From: Couchioplanes caeruleus | Lineage (GTDB): Bacteria > Actinomycetota > Actinomycetes > Mycobacteriales > Micromonosporaceae | Length of the DNA: 64,000 bases | Assembly (NCBI RefSeq): GCF_003751945.1 | Contig: NZ_RJKL01000001.1 | Location: 5,270,001-5,334,000 of the forward strand | Direction: 5' to 3' | Shown here: piece by piece, positions 62,515 to 64,000 of the stretch | Position numbering within the stretch: position 1 is the first letter of the stretch | Layout of the letters: every line of letters starts with the position of its first letter | Notes under the pieces: model-generated | Told to the model about the DNA's origin: nothing | The model's input: only the letters and a program-made list of their open reading frames with translations | Database searches by the model: none | Translations under genes and position numbers: made by a program

Positions 62515-64000
62515 GCGGGTACCCGGTCTCGTCAGCGTCATCGTGCCGATCTACAACGTGGAACCGTTCCTGCGCGACTGCCTCGACTCGCTGCGCGCGC
62601 AGACCTACCGCGACCTGCAGGTACTGATGGTGGACGACGGCAGCACCGACGGCTGCGCGGCCATCGCCGCGGAGTTCGCCGCGGCCGACCCCCGATTCGA
62701 GCTGATCCGCCAGGCCAACGCCGGGCTCAGCGCCGCCCGCAACGTCGCCGTCCCGGCCGCCCGGGGCGAGTATCTGGCCTTCGTCGACAGCGACGACGTG
62801 CTGGCCGCTCATGCCTACGAGCTGCTGGTGCAGGCCATGGCCGGGGGCGCGGACTTCGCCACCGGCGGCGTCCGCCGGTATTCCTCCCGCGGCACCTATC
62901 GCGGCGCCCCGCACAACGAGGCGATCGGCCCCACCGATCTCGACACGCACGTCTCGCGCAACCCGAGTCTGCTGCGCGACCGCACGATCTGGAACAAGCT
63001 GTACCGCCGCAGCTTCTACGACGCACACGGCTTCGAGTTCCCGGTCGGCCGGCTCTTCGAGGACGTGCCGGTCACCGTGCCGGCGCACGCCCTGGCCACC
63101 AGCGTCGCCGTCGTCGGGGAGCCGATCTACTTCTGGCGGGTCCGCGAGGGCGCGGTCCGCTCGATCACCCAGTCCGACAACGGCCTGCGCAACCTGACCG
63201 ACCGGTTCTACTCGGTCAACCTGACCCGCAAGCTGCTCAGAGAGGCGGGTCAGGACGAACTGCTGCGGGTGTACGAGGAGCAGGCGGTCTGGGACAAGCT
63301 CAGCGGCTACCTCAAGTTCCTACCGGCCGCCTCGCCGGAGTTCCGCCAGACGTTCCTGGACCTGGCGACCGGTTACCTGGCCGAGCTCGATCCCGGCGCC
63401 GTCGACCGTCAGCCCGCCGGGATGCGCGAGCACTGGAGGCTGATCCGCGATCGCCGCGTCGACGACCTGATCGAGCTCATCGACCACGGGTTCCGCAAGC
63501 CCAAGGCGCCGTCGCGGCCCAGGCTCGAATCGGCCGTCCGCGGCCTCGCCTGGCGAGACGGCCGGCTGGAGCTGACCGGCTACGCCTTCGTGCCCGGCCG
63601 CCCGCCGCGCCGGTTCGGCTTCCGGATGCTCTGGCTCTCCAGCGAGGGCGGACGGCGCAAGATTCCGCTGCGGACACGGGCGTACCGGGACCGCACGGCC
63701 GCCCCGGCCGAGCAGGCGGCGGGGTTCGCCGTCTCGGTGAACCCTTTGGCCCTGCGCAAGGGGAAGGTCTGGCGCAGCGGCACCTGGACCGTCGCGGTCG
63801 CCGCGACCAGCGGTCTCACGCTGCGGCGGGCCGCGCTACGGATGGCCGAGGACTGGACCGGACCGCTGCCGCGCCTGCGGATGGAGCCGGGTGTCTGGGT
63901 CGCGCCGATCGTGACCAAGGGCCGCCTGCGGCTGCGGGTCGGCAAGTCGGACGGCTGGCTCACCGCGAGCCACCGCGACGGCGACGACCTGGTGCTGCGG
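62507..64000 (+). CDS. Family-2 glycosyltransferase, 3' end outside window
   Basis: The frame is open from ATG 62507 to the window edge (498 codons, no stop). The start overlaps the previous stop within ATGTCTGA. The N-terminal GT-A domain has VSVIVPIYNVEPFLRDCLDS, VDDGSTDG, NAGLSAARNV and FVDSDDVLA. A helical segment follows, and from about residue 340 a beta-rich domain (ESAVRGLAWRDGRLELTGYA, LWLSSEGGRRK) of the type seen fused to teichoic acid enzymes. It may continue into another TagF-like domain outside the window. It is co-transcribed with the fusion gene upstream. Confidence 0.88.
   Translation, partial: MSERVPGLVSVIVPIYNVEPFLRDCLDSLRAQTYRDLQVLMVDDGSTDGCAAIAAEFAAADPRFELIRQANAGLSAARNVAVPAARGEYLAFVDSDDVLAAHAYELLVQAMAGGADFATGGVRRYSSRGTYRGAPHNEAIGPTDLDTHVSRNPSLLRDRTIWNKLYRRSFYDAHGFEFPVGRLFEDVPVTVPAHALATSVAVVGEPIYFWRVREGAVRSITQSDNGLRNLTDRFYSVNLTRKLLREAGQDELLRVYEEQAVWDKLSGYLKFLPAASPEFRQTFLDLATGYLAELDPGAVDRQPAGMREHWRLIRDRRVDDLIELIDHGFRKPKAPSRPRLESAVRGLAWRDGRLELTGYAFVPGRPPRRFGFRMLWLSSEGGRRKIPLRTRAYRDRTAAPAEQAAGFAVSVNPLALRKGKVWRSGTWTVAVAATSGLTLRRAALRMAEDWTGPLPRLRMEPGVWVAPIVTKGRLRLRVGKSDGWLTASHRDGDDLVLR

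Overview
The window is high-GC actinobacterial chromosome, most likely from the Micromonosporaceae (Actinoplanes-like). The evidence is the strong G/C third-position bias, frequent GTG and TTG starts, the glmU-prs-rplY-pth order, an SCO4848-type membrane protein, a complete conservon (cvn) operon and several promoters of leaderless type. I see no intact insertion sequence, prophage or CRISPR array. Nearly all the sequence is coding and most operons have 1-8 bp overlaps.

Layout. Positions 1-6455 hold the tail of a sulfotransferase, three tandem paralogous secreted proteins of unknown family, and a lipoprotein esterase. Positions 6618-10973 are housekeeping: tRNA-Gln, glmU, prs, rplY, pth. Positions 11113-16070 hold a polyprenyl-phosphate sugar transferase followed by cysQ-cysD-cysN (sulfate activation and PAP removal). 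On the minus strand at 16188-18554 are galE, galK and a 64-residue ORF. Positions 18684-21946 carry trpS, a 2'-5' RNA ligase-like gene, a YihY membrane protein and two small genes. Positions 22140-32161 form a nucleoside island: BMP lipoprotein, ABC ATPase, two permeases, cdd with a C-terminal extension, deoA, DUF4272, an RlmA-type methyltransferase and add. It is completed by deoC, two aldehyde dehydrogenase genes and upp at 41660-45732. Together these could import nucleosides, deaminate and phosphorolyse them, cleave deoxyribose 5-phosphate and oxidise the acetaldehyde formed.

Between these two parts lies a conservon (32605-37850: NIT-domain histidine kinase, roadblock protein, DUF742 protein, GTPase). 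It is followed by a GC-rich tandem repeat and then, on the minus strand, a 723-residue protein. That protein combines a degenerate IS110-transposase-like N-terminus with a C-terminal tail that matches the tail of the conservon kinase. I consider this the most unusual item in the window.

From 45961 to the right edge is a cell-surface glycopolymer cluster. It contains candidates for all five enzymes of the UDP-2,3-diacetamido-2,3-dideoxy-mannuronic acid (Wbp/Wlb) pathway: 6-dehydrogenase, 3-dehydrogenase, aminotransferase, N-acetyltransferase and 2-epimerase. It also holds family-4 and family-2 glycosyltransferases, a methyltransferase, a family-2 glycosyltransferase fused to a TagF-like CDP-polyol phosphotransferase, and a further family-2 enzyme that runs off the window. 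A small Rossmann-like module recurs here, twice as stand-alone proteins and twice fused to a glycosyltransferase.

Functions are inferred by reading translations and motifs by eye; no database search was run.
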